A DNA stretch of 64,000 bases from Conus ventricosus (Eukaryota; Mollusca; Gastropoda; Neogastropoda; Conidae). The position numbers and the translations under genes are program-made. The DNA is taken from contig CM031620.1 in assembly GCA_018398815.1 (NCBI GenBank), positions 68,288,814 to 68,352,813 on the forward strand. The letters run 5' to 3'. The notes under the pieces are model-generated. The model had not been told where the DNA came from. It ran no database searches and worked only from the letters and a program-made list of their open reading frames with translations. Positions 34,086 to 45,165 of this stretch are shown one piece after another (the first letter of the stretch is position 1; the number at the start of each line of letters is the position of its first letter).

Positions 34086-34444
34086 CATAAACAGGGGGTT
34101 ATATTTTTCATCAAACTTTTATTATAAGATCAATCAAGCTCATCCAATTCATTTAAAATCTTTTCCTTTCTCATGTTTGCTTGACGCGTTCGAATTTTTT
34201 TTATTATTTCAAGAAATTCTTTTTCCCTAACAACATTTGAGTTTTGTGGATTGTAGGTGATCTGGATGATTTAGCAATGCATTGAATAATCCCCGAAAAA
34301 GTTTCCTTAATAGCATTACACGCATGAAAATGTTCCCGTATCATTTTCAAAGTCTCTTCCTTTTACCATTCCTTGTTTCATCTGCGCTTCCCTTCTGAGC
34401 TATCTCCATTTTAAACCTGAAATATTATTTACGAAAATTAAAAT
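34086..34444. other. A/T-rich spacer between polymerase and integrase (element B)
   Basis: Shares a stretch with 58790-58990 in element C (TCTCATGTTTGCTTGA and neighbouring bases). No supportable gene. Confidence 0.5.
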
Positions 34445-35422
34445 TAAAGCGAAACTGTGTCTGGGGCGGATTATCTGCAGTTCTTCCTTCACAAAAGATC
34501 TTTGAGGAGCTGGTTGTTTTGTTGTGTCCAGACCTTCTCGTAAAAAATACACGGCGGATCATTATACAATTCTTTATTATTTCATATGGGATCACCACCA
34601 TCCAAACGGGATCTGTGCCCTGATGCGAGTGTCCCCCTTCTGCTTCCCCCCGGTAAATAAGGGTACCTTACTTTTAAAACCAAACGGTAATAGTTTTAGC
34701 CCATGAAGACTCTCCTTCAACAACATTTTATTGTTTTTCTTTTGATTGCTTGTACTGGTTTTTAGGTCCTTTAAATTCTTCATTATCAATGCGTCGCTAA
34801 ACTGAGGGCAGTCTTCAACCCATTCTGTGTTGCGAGAATTGGTCAATAAGCTCACTGTGATTACAGGTAGGAAAAAAGTCTTTTCGATAACTGTATGTTA
34901 AAGTTTTCAAACTAAAGCTGTGATCAGTAACTCCTGAATGCCTCTTTTTTAATGGTAACTCTATGTGTTTAACAATAATTGATTTCACTAGGCCCTTTAA
35001 AATTCTTTTCCATCATCACTTGAATCATGCGAGGGTAAGTCAAGGGACCCCGTTGGGTAATATTTGTTGTATAGCAACAGCAACAGCAGAAGCACACTTT
35101 TTGATTATGGTTCCGCTCTTTGTATCTTGAAGCAACGTCAATGACTGTGAGTGCGTACTTAAAATCTATTTCAGTCTAATCCGTATCAGGGTAAATATAG
35201 AAGATCCATTTGATGGGTTGTCGTCGGTATTGTAATTTCACAACTGTGTGGTCTCTGTAATCGTTTGGGCGTCAGGCTCAAATAAATTTGCCAAATCGCT
35301 TGTTTAGATAACCATTCTTTTTTGGCTGTTTGTTCACTGACTCCAGCTGCTTAGGCTTAGCTTTTTAATTGCTGTTTATTTCCCATCCAATATCCCTTTG
35401 GCGAATAATAGATTTTGTTCAT
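34445..35422 (-). CDS. Retroviral-type integrase of element B, inverted relative to A, frameshifted
   Basis: Starts MNKIYYSPKGYW at 35422, the same beginning as the element A integrase. NTEWV near 34840 matches the NTEWV segment of element A that follows the DDE core. The C-terminal FCEGRTADNPPQT region near 34480-34510 corresponds to FVREELQVVPPNT. The DDE residues cannot be read with confidence. It is convergent with the polymerase, whereas in element A the integrase is 3 kb away at the other end of the block. Confidence 0.55.
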
Positions 35423-35439
35423 TTTTTTATCAGCCAATA

Positions 35440-35849
35440 TATTGCAAACAAAAAATACACAACGTTCCTACCAAAGACAATACACCCAATTCTTGCATCT
35501 TTTGTTTTTTTCTGATGGTGATAAAAGTCACTGAATTTTTGGTGGGGGCAATGTCCTCGATTGGTTACCTGATTACAAGAAAATATTGTTTTATTGCTTG
35601 ATCAACATCCTTTAAATGTGTAAGCTGCCATCCCTCGTTTTTTCAGTGTGGTTATTAATAAAAATCTAACTGCTCAATTCTCTGCTTTTCATAGCGATCT
35701 TGTGCTGCAGCTAGTTGCACCACACTTTGTTTATGTCTTTTTTCTCTTCGAGCCTTCATCTCGCAGTTTTACTAAATGCGGTAAATTATACCGCTAAAAG
35801 CGAGCGCATATCACCACAGCGCCGCCTATAATCATACGAGTGAAGCCAT
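35440..35849 (-). CDS. Coiled-coil membrane protein upstream of integrase, element B
   Basis: Starts MASLV at 35849. Counterpart of 41136-41541 and 59490-59891. The charged helix with a QLDFIN stretch and a C-terminal hydrophobic helix are present but frame-broken. It ends just upstream of the integrase start. Confidence 0.45.
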
Positions 35850-35925
35850 TTTTTATAAATTATTTTTTATTTAAAAAACAAATTTTTTAAATTTTTATAC
35901 TGTCCTGGAATTATTCCTTGCTTGA

Positions 35926-36118
35926 CTAGAAAATCTTTCGTGCAAACGAACTGCACTGATAGCAATTAGCTTTGCTGAATCCCTCAAAGTCTAGTTTGCC
36001 ATGATCTGCTGGTTTAATTCTTAACAAGCTTTTAACCAAGCATTGATATCCTACACTTAGACCTCCAATAACAGCAGAATGGTATACAAGGTTGGTAATA
36101 GTTTTTTTCGTGCACATT
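35926..36118 (-). CDS. Small two-helix membrane protein, element B
   Basis: MCTKKTITNLVYHSAVIGGL begins the frame, with SVGY and KSLLRIKPADHGKLDFE downstream and a truncated FARKIF end. Similar to the tandem pair in element A (40638-41101). The missing final residues are probably in another frame. Confidence 0.5.
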
Positions 36119-36149
36119 TTAAAAAATAAAATAATTATAATTAATAAAA

Positions 36150-36606
36150 AACAGAACAGTGAAGATCTACTACAGCTACAGCAGCCTAACCATCCTGACC
36201 GGGGGGGGGGGCAACTTATAATGACCAAGTTATGAGGCCAAGCTGTTATGCCCCAAAAGGACGAGGGTTGTAACTTTTAGCGGCGTGTGGAAAAACCAAA
36301 ACAGTTCCTCGGAACTGAATTCAGCATTTGAATCAATTCAACAGATTCGCCACAAGACATTTTAAAAGTATCATAACAGTTGAAATCGCACTGGGTTACG
36401 AGAATGGTAAAAAATAGCGTTGGGCAAACAGGTTGCTTAGATTGTACACAAACTAGTCAGGTAGATTTGCTCCCAAAATTGATTCTGAACAAGATCTACG
36501 TATGATTTAACGCAAGATCCAGTTGTAAAACAAAGTCATTAGACTCAGGATGAGATTTATAACTATAGATATTGGAAATTGTTATCGCCATTAATCATGG
36601 GATTAA
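36150..36606 (+). CDS. p143 of element B, decayed
   Basis: Divergent from the small membrane protein. Traces of FLGTEFSI.QF, GYENGKK-V.Q, and the NHGIN end can be followed by comparison with 60183-60614. Repeated frameshifts and a G run at 36200-36209. Confidence 0.4.
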
Positions 36607-36645
36607 TAACTTTAATCATAAGATTTTATGTTAATTTCCCTACAA

Positions 36646-37143
36646 ATGACCGAGCCAGAAAATACAGAATCAAAAAATACTGAGAAACAGGGGAGAAAAA
36701 GTAACCAAGCCAAAAAATCAGCAGAAAACACTGAATCTGGTGGGAGACCAGTGAAAAGCAGACCTCAGCCTCCTGGGCGTGTTAAAGCAGGAAGAAAAAT
36801 TAGCAGAGTGGAACAGACAAAAAAATTTAATGTTCAGAAATATACTCATAATGAAACATAACACCGCCAACGCCAGAACAAGTTGATTCAATGCCAGCAA
36901 TAAAAACTCCATGGTGATTCAAGGCAACAGCACCAAAGCCTTCATGGAATATTGAACTTAAAACTGTTGCCATTTTTGGCGCCCTTTGCTGCTGTGGGGG
37001 CAGTTATTACGGTTATACAATTATCACAACAATGGCGAGCAAAACAAAAGCAATCAAAAAAATCTGAACCGCTAAATACAGAAGGTCAACAGCACCCAGA
37101 TACCGCAACAACAAAGATTCATTTTGATCCATTTCAGATGTGA
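36646..37143 (+). CDS. PGRV small membrane protein of element B, frameshifted
   Basis: MTEPENTESKNTEKQGRK begins the frame. PPGRVKAGRKISRVEQ matches the family motif. After a frame break, a hydrophobic helix (FLAPFAAVGAVITVIQL) is followed by a Lys/Gln-rich tail and the terminal HFDPFQM. It lies downstream of p143 on the same strand. Confidence 0.55.
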
Positions 37144-37239
37144 ATAAATATTTTAAGACCTTAATTTTAAACTTTTTTTAATAAAAATAGATCATGAGGC
37201 GTATTATAAAATGGAGAAAGTCCAATAAATAAAGACCAT

Positions 37240-37680
37240 GGAGTTCATATAAAAGACTTTCCATTAGACCAGAATTGTAAAACAATGCGGTTGCTTAGGA
37301 TGACAGAACTTCATAAGATCTATGCAGAGAACCTGAGCAAGAATTCCTTAGCGATACGCAATTGTTGGAGGCGTGTGTGTACTATATAGACATATACTAT
37401 TTAAGATAAAAACATTGAATGTATTTTATTTGATAACTAATACATAACTTGAATAAGAACTTGGTTGACCTTAGAGGATGACTTAGTTTATAGATCTTGA
37501 GTGACTTAATCAAGCAACTTAGAAGTTACTTAATTCCAGAACTTTAAAGTTACTGGGGTGACATGGGGATGACTTAAAGGATAAGCTTGAGGACAACTTG
37601 AGAAATAACTTGAGTAAGAACATGAGGATGACTTAGAAGTGACTTGGGGTAACTTCAGTTCTAAGAACTTGTGATACTTG
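37240..37680. repeat. Short imperfect tandem repeats after the PGRV gene, element B
   Basis: Degenerate repeats of GAACTTGGTTGACC, GACTTAGAAGTGACTTGG and similar. The same class follows the PGRV gene in elements A and C. Confidence 0.55.
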
Positions 37681-37831
37681 AGTGTGCGTGCGTGGGTGTG
37701 GGGGTGGGGGTGGGGGACGTGCGTTGTGCGAGGGGTGGGGTGGGGGACTTGAGCGGCGTGGGGTGGGGGGGGGGTGGGGGAGACGAGGCGAGCGTGGTGG
37801 GGGTGGGGGTGGGGACGTGCGTGCGTGGGGT
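37681..37831. repeat. G/T-rich tract with G-quadruplex potential
   Basis: Dense GGGGTGGGGG runs on the + strand within 1.5 kb of the right terminus of element B. The Pro/His-rich minus-strand frames across it are artefacts. Confidence 0.7.
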
Positions 37832-39034
37832 AGGACATAACACACAAACAAGACAACAAACACCAACAAGACAACAAACAAACAACAAACAAACACAACA
37901 ATAGACAGGACAGTGCTTGAGGGAAAGTGAGGAGGCTTCTTGTTGATTACAGCATGAACGTCGGAAATTCACTGAAGGGCCCGCCCGAAAGCACTTAACA
38001 AAGTCCTAATCAATAATCACGAGAATCTGTTGTCAGGCCTTTAGAGTGAAGGAGTGGTGGCGCAGCTCCCAGTAGGTTGGACGTAAGAAGGTGGGCTTTG
38101 TAGGTCAATCGGCAGAGTTTGCCGATTGGCCAAGATTTGGTTGGCGCTAGTAAAACCTACCGCTGTGAATGACTCAATTATCCTGGCCTTTCAGGTTCAG
38201 AACACGCATGGTGTATCATGCCCGTGTAGACAGCAAAGCGAACGAAGCAGCAAAAAAAAAAGTCTGATCTCCTCACGTGCTAAAACCTTTGACCCCGCAC
38301 TAGGTGGAAGCCTGGATCTCTCAAAACGGTTTGGGTTTTATCAAATGGAATCAGAAGTCAGCTCACAAAGCTGTGTTTTCAAATATTTGTCCAAGATCTT
38401 CAACTGAGAGTTCGTTTTTTGTTGAGGAAACAAAAATCGAAATGCTTCCTGTTTTGGCTTTGAGGAGGAGAACAAGGCTCTCCACGCAATTTCTTTTGTC
38501 AAAAACTTTGCATGGCTCATGATAAACAATGTATTTTTCCACAAGAACGGTCTGTTATTGATCAGAAAGTTTTCTTGCGAAGATAACAACAACTTCCGCC
38601 ATTTCTTGGAGTAATATTAGTGTCCACTTCCAGCATGACATAAGCATTGAAACAACACTTCCTGACTCGTTCCATTTTTTAACACACACAAGTTTCACTC
38701 TGAAACGTCTTTTACAGACCCACCTCGAATGGAAAAATGGCCGGCGGGCTGTGTATGGTGGGCATCACACAAAGTTCACGTGATTTTAAAGCTCGGCACT
38801 TGATTTGATAAGAGGCTTTATGCGCAGTAAACAGACTAGAACTGGCCAGCTGTGCTCGTCATCAGGGGGCGAACGGCCGCCTTGTCTCGCAGCAGTTCCC
38901 CGCACGAACACACTGTAACCTGATACGGCCCTGCCATCAATCCACGAACCCTGAAATTAGGCCTGTGTGCACAGTGTTCTCGTCAAGCCCATACATAATT
39001 TCTAGATTTAAAGCAGGATTTTTTTAACTTTATG
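37832..39034. other. Right-terminal region of element B without supportable genes
   Basis: Mostly unique sequence. A small hairpin (AATCGGCA...TGCCGATT, about 38108-38129) is visible. No protein family recognised. Confidence 0.5.
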
Positions 39035-39165
39035 GTTGTTCATATGTTTGTTTGTAGATAAACGTTATTTTTGGTTATTGAAGTTTACTTGTCAGAGAAA
39101 CAGGGAAAGGCGGCTTTTTAGGCGCACTTTCGCCCAAAAACTTGGTGGAGGAGCAAGTATTTTAA
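39035..39165. repeat. Right terminal repeat of element B
   Basis: CGTTATTTTTGGTTATTGAA and ACTTGTCAGAGAAA are the inverse of 23780-23825. The following bases to about 39165 resemble the palindromic loop at the left end but are diverged. This closes a 15.4-kb element. Confidence 0.6.
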
Positions 39166-39257
39166 TTTGGTAAAAATCTGTGCACTGTTGTTCTTCTCAT
39201 GATCCTTTTGTGGTTTTCACAAGGTGACATTACAGTAGGTTCAAGCACATTGTGTAC

Positions 39258-40257
39258 NNNNNNNNNNNNNNNNNNNNNNNNNNNNNNNNNNNNNNNNNNN
39301 NNNNNNNNNNNNNNNNNNNNNNNNNNNNNNNNNNNNNNNNNNNNNNNNNNNNNNNNNNNNNNNNNNNNNNNNNNNNNNNNNNNNNNNNNNNNNNNNNNNN
39401 NNNNNNNNNNNNNNNNNNNNNNNNNNNNNNNNNNNNNNNNNNNNNNNNNNNNNNNNNNNNNNNNNNNNNNNNNNNNNNNNNNNNNNNNNNNNNNNNNNNN
39501 NNNNNNNNNNNNNNNNNNNNNNNNNNNNNNNNNNNNNNNNNNNNNNNNNNNNNNNNNNNNNNNNNNNNNNNNNNNNNNNNNNNNNNNNNNNNNNNNNNNN
39601 NNNNNNNNNNNNNNNNNNNNNNNNNNNNNNNNNNNNNNNNNNNNNNNNNNNNNNNNNNNNNNNNNNNNNNNNNNNNNNNNNNNNNNNNNNNNNNNNNNNN
39701 NNNNNNNNNNNNNNNNNNNNNNNNNNNNNNNNNNNNNNNNNNNNNNNNNNNNNNNNNNNNNNNNNNNNNNNNNNNNNNNNNNNNNNNNNNNNNNNNNNNN
39801 NNNNNNNNNNNNNNNNNNNNNNNNNNNNNNNNNNNNNNNNNNNNNNNNNNNNNNNNNNNNNNNNNNNNNNNNNNNNNNNNNNNNNNNNNNNNNNNNNNNN
39901 NNNNNNNNNNNNNNNNNNNNNNNNNNNNNNNNNNNNNNNNNNNNNNNNNNNNNNNNNNNNNNNNNNNNNNNNNNNNNNNNNNNNNNNNNNNNNNNNNNNN
40001 NNNNNNNNNNNNNNNNNNNNNNNNNNNNNNNNNNNNNNNNNNNNNNNNNNNNNNNNNNNNNNNNNNNNNNNNNNNNNNNNNNNNNNNNNNNNNNNNNNNN
40101 NNNNNNNNNNNNNNNNNNNNNNNNNNNNNNNNNNNNNNNNNNNNNNNNNNNNNNNNNNNNNNNNNNNNNNNNNNNNNNNNNNNNNNNNNNNNNNNNNNNN
40201 NNNNNNNNNNNNNNNNNNNNNNNNNNNNNNNNNNNNNNNNNNNNNNNNNNNNNNNNN
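39258..40257. other. Assembly gap, exactly 1000 N
   Basis: A round-number N block: a scaffold join of unknown true size. Confidence 0.99.
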
Positions 40258-40597
40258 AATTTTATTGGGACTTTGTTTAAAAACTGGATCTTGTGATAAG
40301 TCATACTTTAAATCTTCTTCTGAACAACCGGCGCTATCTTACTTACTAACTTAGCATATAAACAAATCATTGTCTGGCCCACTGATCTAACCATTTTGAC
40401 CCTAGCGTGCTTCGTACCTAGCGTAATACTTCTCACGTCTGAAGTAGCCAGTTGTTGAATTTGTTCAACACTTAGTTCAGTGCCATAATACTGTCTATTT
40501 TTTTCCACATGCAGCTAAGAGTATAATCTCTCTTTATGGCAGTGGTCTACGAGTAGTCTGCTTGCTCCTCACACTTTAATAGTTCGTCACAATCCAT
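40258..40597 (-). CDS. p143, second copy of the element A right block (truncated by gap)
   Basis: Starts MDCDELLKCEEQADYS at 40597. Matches 13695-14086 but with fewer errors: YGTELSVEQIQQLA and MVRSVGQTMICLYAKLVS are in one frame. The C-terminus is lost in the N gap. Confidence 0.55.
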
Positions 40598-40637
40598 TTT
40601 AAAAGCAATAAAAAAATAATATAATACTTTTAAAACC

Positions 40638-40862
40638 ATGAGTTAAACGCTGGTTAATTATGCAGTGCCTATCGTTGGTGTTATAGTTTATTCAACCCTT
40701 GCAAAATGTTTGTTAGGAATAAAACCGCCCAACACGGGAAAGATAGATGATTCGCCAAAACTAGTTGCAACTTTATTTTTAGCTTTAACAACAAAAGATT
40801 ATCTAATTAAAAAGCACATAGACAGTCTTTCGTATTATGATTATTTTAATTTATTTTTTTAG
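40638..40862 (+). CDS. Small membrane protein 1 (cleaner copy)
   Basis: About 70 codons. After an early frame break the sequence reads VPIVGVIVYSTLAKCLLGIK, PPNTGKIDDSPKLVATLFLALTTKDYLI and ends YFNLFF. Two hydrophobic helices separated by a Lys/Gly/Asp turn. Divergent from p143. Confidence 0.5.
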
Positions 40863-40873
40863 TTAATAAAAAG

Positions 40874-41101
40874 ATGAGATGAAAAAAGATTATCAATACG
40901 ATTTACCATTCTGCTGTATTAGCGGTCTTAGTATAGGCTATAGTGTGTTAGCAAAAAAACATGTTTAAAATGAGGCCGGCTGACCTAGGAAGGTTAGACG
41001 TTGAGGATGTTGTTAAGGTTATAGTTGAAATTACTGCAGGATTGCGTCAAAAGACTTTTCTTGTTACACAGGGGATTATCCCAGAAAATATTAATGCATA
41101 G
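40874..41101 (+). CDS. Small membrane protein 2, paralogue of the preceding gene
   Basis: About 75 codons with frame breaks. MRPADLGRLDVEDVVKVIVE and KTFLVTQGIIPENINA align with both the preceding gene and the single copies of elements B and C. Tandem duplication is specific to element A. Confidence 0.45.
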
Positions 41102-41135
41102 GCAGATTAATCTAGAAAATATTGATTTATAAAAG

Positions 41136-41541
41136 ATGTCTGGATTAGTTCTGATGGTGGGAGGAGCTATTGTTAATGCTTTAGCCTTCTCTGAGCAATT
41201 ATATGTTTAGTAAATTGAGGTCCGATGAAGAGAGAGAACGTCATAATAAGGCAATAGAAGATTTAGCTAGGGCAAGAGACGCTTATGAGAAAAGGCGAAT
41301 TGCTCGCTTAGACTTTATTAATAAAAGTTAAGAGAACAGGCCATGCAGAGCACACATTTACAGACGTTGATGACGCAATGAATGAGTATTACTTAGTGAC
41401 GGGAAAGAAGTTTCTAACATCGCCACCGCCAGAACTGTCTGACTTTTATGAACCATCTGAGGAACAGAAGACTGCAGAGATAGTTTTTATTGCAGTTGGC
41501 ATGACCTCAGTCTATCTTGTTGCTCACTTTCTTGTGTAAAA
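41136..41541 (+). CDS. Coiled-coil membrane protein upstream of integrase (cleaner copy)
   Basis: About 134 codons. MSGLVLMVGGAIVNALAFSE is a hydrophobic N-terminus. The middle is charged and helical (ARARDAYEKRRIARLDFIN). KKFLTSPPPELSDFY leads to a C-terminal helix ending YLVAHFLV. One or two frame breaks remain. The gene ends 17 bases before the integrase start and recurs beside it in all three elements, which suggests co-transcription. Confidence 0.55.
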
Positions 41542-41558
41542 TAAATGCATTTAAATAT

Positions 41559-42512
41559 GAACAATACGAAGTACAAAATATATTATTCTCCTAAAGGGTA
41601 TTGGAAAGGAAAGACTGCTATTGAAAAACTGAGTAAAGCTGCTAGAGTGTCTGAATCAGATGCGAAAGACTGGCTTTCAAAACAGGCAATTTGCAAATAT
41701 ATCTGCCTGCCCCAAAAAGAATAATAAGGCCTAGATTTGTTAACTCAGTTCCAAATGACACCCACCAAATGACTTGCTGTATCTTCCACATGATAAAATT
41801 AGAAGAAAAAAGTTTAAGTATGCTCTGACAGTTGTTGACATGGCTTCAAGATACAAAGACGCGAACCTTTAACAGATAAAAGCTCAACTGCTGTGGCTGT
41901 TGCTTTACAACAAATATACATGAGAGGCCCATTAAAGTATCCAAGGATGATTCAAGTTGATGATGGAAAAGATTTAAAGGTTCTGTAAACCAGCTGTTTT
42001 TAAAGCAGCATGTTACAGTTAAGAGGGATCCCAGGCAACCATCGATCACAAGCCCTAGTAGAAAACTTTAATAAGAATCTAGCTGAACGTCTGTTTACCT
42101 GTCAATATCACAGAGAAAATATGGACAGAACGCGTAACACAGAATGGGTTAGGAGATTGCCAGCATCTTACGTGCCATGAACAATGAAGAATTTAAAGCA
42201 ACAGGCCTTAAACCAGTAAACGCAATCAAATTAAAAAAAATTAACATTACTGAAGATGTGCAGGGGACTCAAAACTCTTGCCGTTGGACTAAAAGTCAAT
42301 ACTTGTATGCTCCTGGAGAGGCAGAGGCGATGTTAGAATTAGAGCCACAGACCCTATATGGAGTGTAGATGTATATGAAGTTGGAAAGAATCATGAAAAC
42401 AACCCCTCCCGTGTATTATTTAAGAGAGACTCTCTCTTCTAAAAAGCCTGCCCCTAAAAGATCGTTTGTTCGTGAAGAGCTGCAAGTTGTCCCACCAAAC
42501 ACAGTGAGTTAA
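41559..42512 (+). CDS. Retroviral-type (rve/DDE) integrase of element A, cleaner copy, frameshifted
   Basis: About 317 codons. It starts MNNTKYKIYYSPKGYW. An N-terminal region (KAARVSESDAKDWLSK) precedes the catalytic core. NDTHQM begins the core, VDMASRYKDA follows, and IQVDDGKDL contains the second core acid. QALVE..NKNLAERLF and NTEWVRRLP follow. The C-terminal end FVREELQVVPPNTVS is characteristic of Polinton integrases. It inserts the element by strand transfer and is the gene nearest the right terminal repeat. Frame breaks near 41690, 41790 and 42360 may be sequencing errors. Confidence 0.8.
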
Positions 42513-42563
42513 CAAAAAAAAATAGTATTTATTTTGCTAAACTTATTTTGCTAAACCATTAGA

Positions 42564-42622
42564 TTTTTTATGCCCCTGGAGAGAATGTTAATATGCGGGT
42601 TCACGATCCCCAAATCTTATCT
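42564..42622. repeat. Right terminal repeat of element A (cleaner copy), truncated
   Basis: TTTTTTATGCCCCTGGAGAG then AATGTTAATATGCGGGTTCA and CGATCCCCAAATC: the inverse of 903-945. It runs into a T run at 42620 and the rest of the foldback is missing. Confidence 0.7.
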
Positions 42623-43231
42623 TTTTTTTTTTTTAAATATGTTTTATTTCCTCCTCTCTCGTCCCTCCACTCTACAGTTCCTTCACTTTCTTCCCTTCCT
42701 CACGCACTCATCCTTCGACATGGATTTAACAAACAATTTGACATAAGCATGTCCAGTACATGTACGGATGTAAGGCTGTATGTTATAAACAATAAATGAA
42801 TTATGAATAGTAAATATACAATTGTTACAATCTGGCAATTTTTCTTTGTGTTTTACTCAGTTTGAATGAGTGGGGAAAAAAAAAGAAAAAGAGAAAAAAA
42901 GTAGTAGTTACAAGGAGGTTTGTTTTTCATTTTCAGTTACAAACTGACAAACACAGAACATTATAGTGACAAAACAGTAATACTAGGTAACTATGAATTT
43001 GAGAAAATAACATGCACCCACACAATGTACATACACACACACACACACACACATACACATATGTATGTACACATATGCACACACATGTATATATGACTAT
43101 ACATACACACACCTGCATACACATACACACATATATACACATACATATACATACACATATACATAATGCAAATACACATACCATACATATACAAAATGCA
43201 CGATTACAACACAGAGGCGAAAGGACACACA

Positions 43232-43280
<49 letters not shown>

Positions 43281-43295
43281 ACAACACACACACAC

Positions 43296-43330
<35 letters not shown>

Positions 43331-44634
43331 AAAGGATACAGGAGAGAGTTGTTAGTTGATTATCATAGATGATACAGCATATAATAAATACATGATACTC
43401 TTACGCTAGTATCGGTTGAAGTTGATCTATACATAGTATATTTTTTGTAGTAAGTTTACGTGGAGTGAAACAAGTTAGAGTATGATGAGACCTCTTCGGA
43501 ATGCTCAAGGTAGGTTTCTACAACTTCCTCTTTTCTTTTCTTGTCTTCTTTCACGGCATGCCACACACAGCTTGTATAATATTGATAGGAATCGACTAAG
43601 TACTGTAACATAGTATAAATATTGAAAACAGATTGCATTTTCATGATTGATAATAACCATAGCAGAGAAACACAAAAAGTTTTGAAAAAAGAGTAATAAA
43701 ATAAAATTCTTTGACAGCAGCCATAGGCTCATCCAGTTTTGTTAATAAAAAGAAATCCCCGTATTTCAATATCAAGAAAAAAGTGTGGAAAAAGGCAGCC
43801 AACATACTCAAAATTCTCTAGTATTGTTGTTCAAAAACGAAACATATTTTTTCTGATTCCAATCTGTTTCTAAGAAATGATATGAACAACTGGACAATGG
43901 TGTATATTTAGTCTTGCATATATAAAATTATAAGCCAGAAGCAATAATATCTAGAGGCTTATCCTTGTTGTAAATTTTGTTTTACTCCACACCAAACTAA
44001 TTCTTTAACAATTTGAAAGTAATCACAATGTGGACATTTCTTCTTAACAAATGATTCAAAACCGAATCCAAAATCTGTTGACAATAGCACAATCAACAAC
44101 ATGTGTGAAATGCATTGCTCATCCATATTACAAAAGTTGCAAAATAGGGGAAATCAGTAATTTTAATCTGAACAAATATCTCACTTAGTGGGGAGTAGTC
44201 TATGTAATATCCTGGTTGAAAACCATCTGAGCTGTACATCTTTGGTAGTCTTTTATAATAATGTGAAAAAATATGCTTCCAGCTCATAGTTTCAAACAAG
44301 TTGTTCCATTATTTTGACAGCTTTTGAATAGCATCTTTCCATTTAAAATGGTCTGCACATGTTATTGCCTTATAAATAAAGACCATGTCATCCGAGTCTA
44401 AAGTTTTTGTCTATCTGTGGTTGGTTAAACTACATTAACTTTGACAATATGTTCGGACTGCGTCAATACCTTCGTACAATAAAAAATTGTTTCTAATACC
44501 TGGTACTTTAAGCCTAGAAATTGGACTATATGTCCATAAACTGACCATTCATCATTATATTTTTTTTACACATAGAAAATGTCATAGTCACACCATCTCG
44601 CACCCAAACTACCCCTTTTTCGTCCCCGTATCAT
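42623..44634. other. Low-complexity spacer with CA microsatellite and possible LINE fragment
   Basis: Pyrimidine tract, then A/T-rich sequence, a long CA repeat (about 43024-43330) and further A/T-rich sequence. On the minus strand, 44420-43930 gives KDAIQKLSKQWNNLF and a CNFCN...C.SHM arrangement in two frames, weakly resembling the C-terminal zinc knuckle of LINE reverse transcriptases. Nothing else supportable. The Thr/His and Cys/Val frames over the CA repeat are artefacts. Confidence 0.5.
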
Positions 44635-44826
44635 AATTAAGTTTTGCGATATTATCATTTATATAGGTTAGACGGAACAGCCATTTAAAGAATTTAATTG
44701 AGGCCTATAAAATCATTGGACGTAATAAATAACTAATTCAAGATGGAAGGCTAGTTGTTTGTTCTGATTTTATATTATTGTGCTGAAGTAAAGAGCGTAC
44801 TGTACGCCTTTTAAATTTTTTTATGC
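44635..44826 (+). pseudogene. p238 C-terminal remnant
   Basis: Matches the complement of 946-1130 nearly base for base (CAAGATGGAAGGCTAGTTGT and the gene end GAGCGTACTGTA). The 5' part of the gene is absent. With the adjacent terminal repeat it represents the left end of a second A-type element in reverse orientation. Confidence 0.65.
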
Positions 44827-44831
44827 CCTGG

Positions 44832-45077
44832 AAGAATGCTTAATAATGCGGGTTCACGATCCCCATGATCTTATCTTGCACGTAAGCCCCCTTTTAAAGT
44901 AACGATTACGACGTGCGGATTTTTGAGGTTTTTTGGCGTGTATAATTTTGGTTTGTCATAGGTGTATAATTTGGCTAAAATACCAAGAGAAGGACGCGAT
45001 TTGTATGGAAAAGGTGGGTTTTCGAGCAAAATAAGAAGTGGTGGTCGTGAACCCGCATATAACATTCTCTTCAGAGG
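44832..45077. repeat. Terminal foldback repeat, A type, reverse orientation
   Basis: Begins GAATGCTTAATAATGCGGGT and ends with the inverse GAACCCGCATATAACATTCT. Internal sequence matches the complement of 697-929 throughout. Confidence 0.7.
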
Positions 45078-45165
45078 TGTTAGTTCTGGTTTTAACTCCA
45101 TAGTGGTCTTCATGGTCCAGCTGAGCTATAAACAAAAGGAACGAGTGGCCGGATTTGATTTGGCA

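Noticed and set aside
38041..38160. Possible second tRNA-like SINE head (TGGCGCAG stretch)
   Set aside because: No convincing B box, poly-A tail or target duplication.
39162..40304. Long frames across the N block (also 54284-55534)
   Set aside because: Open only because N bases contain no stops.
42933..43372. Cys/Val-rich and Thr/His-rich frames
   Set aside because: Artefacts of the CA microsatellite.
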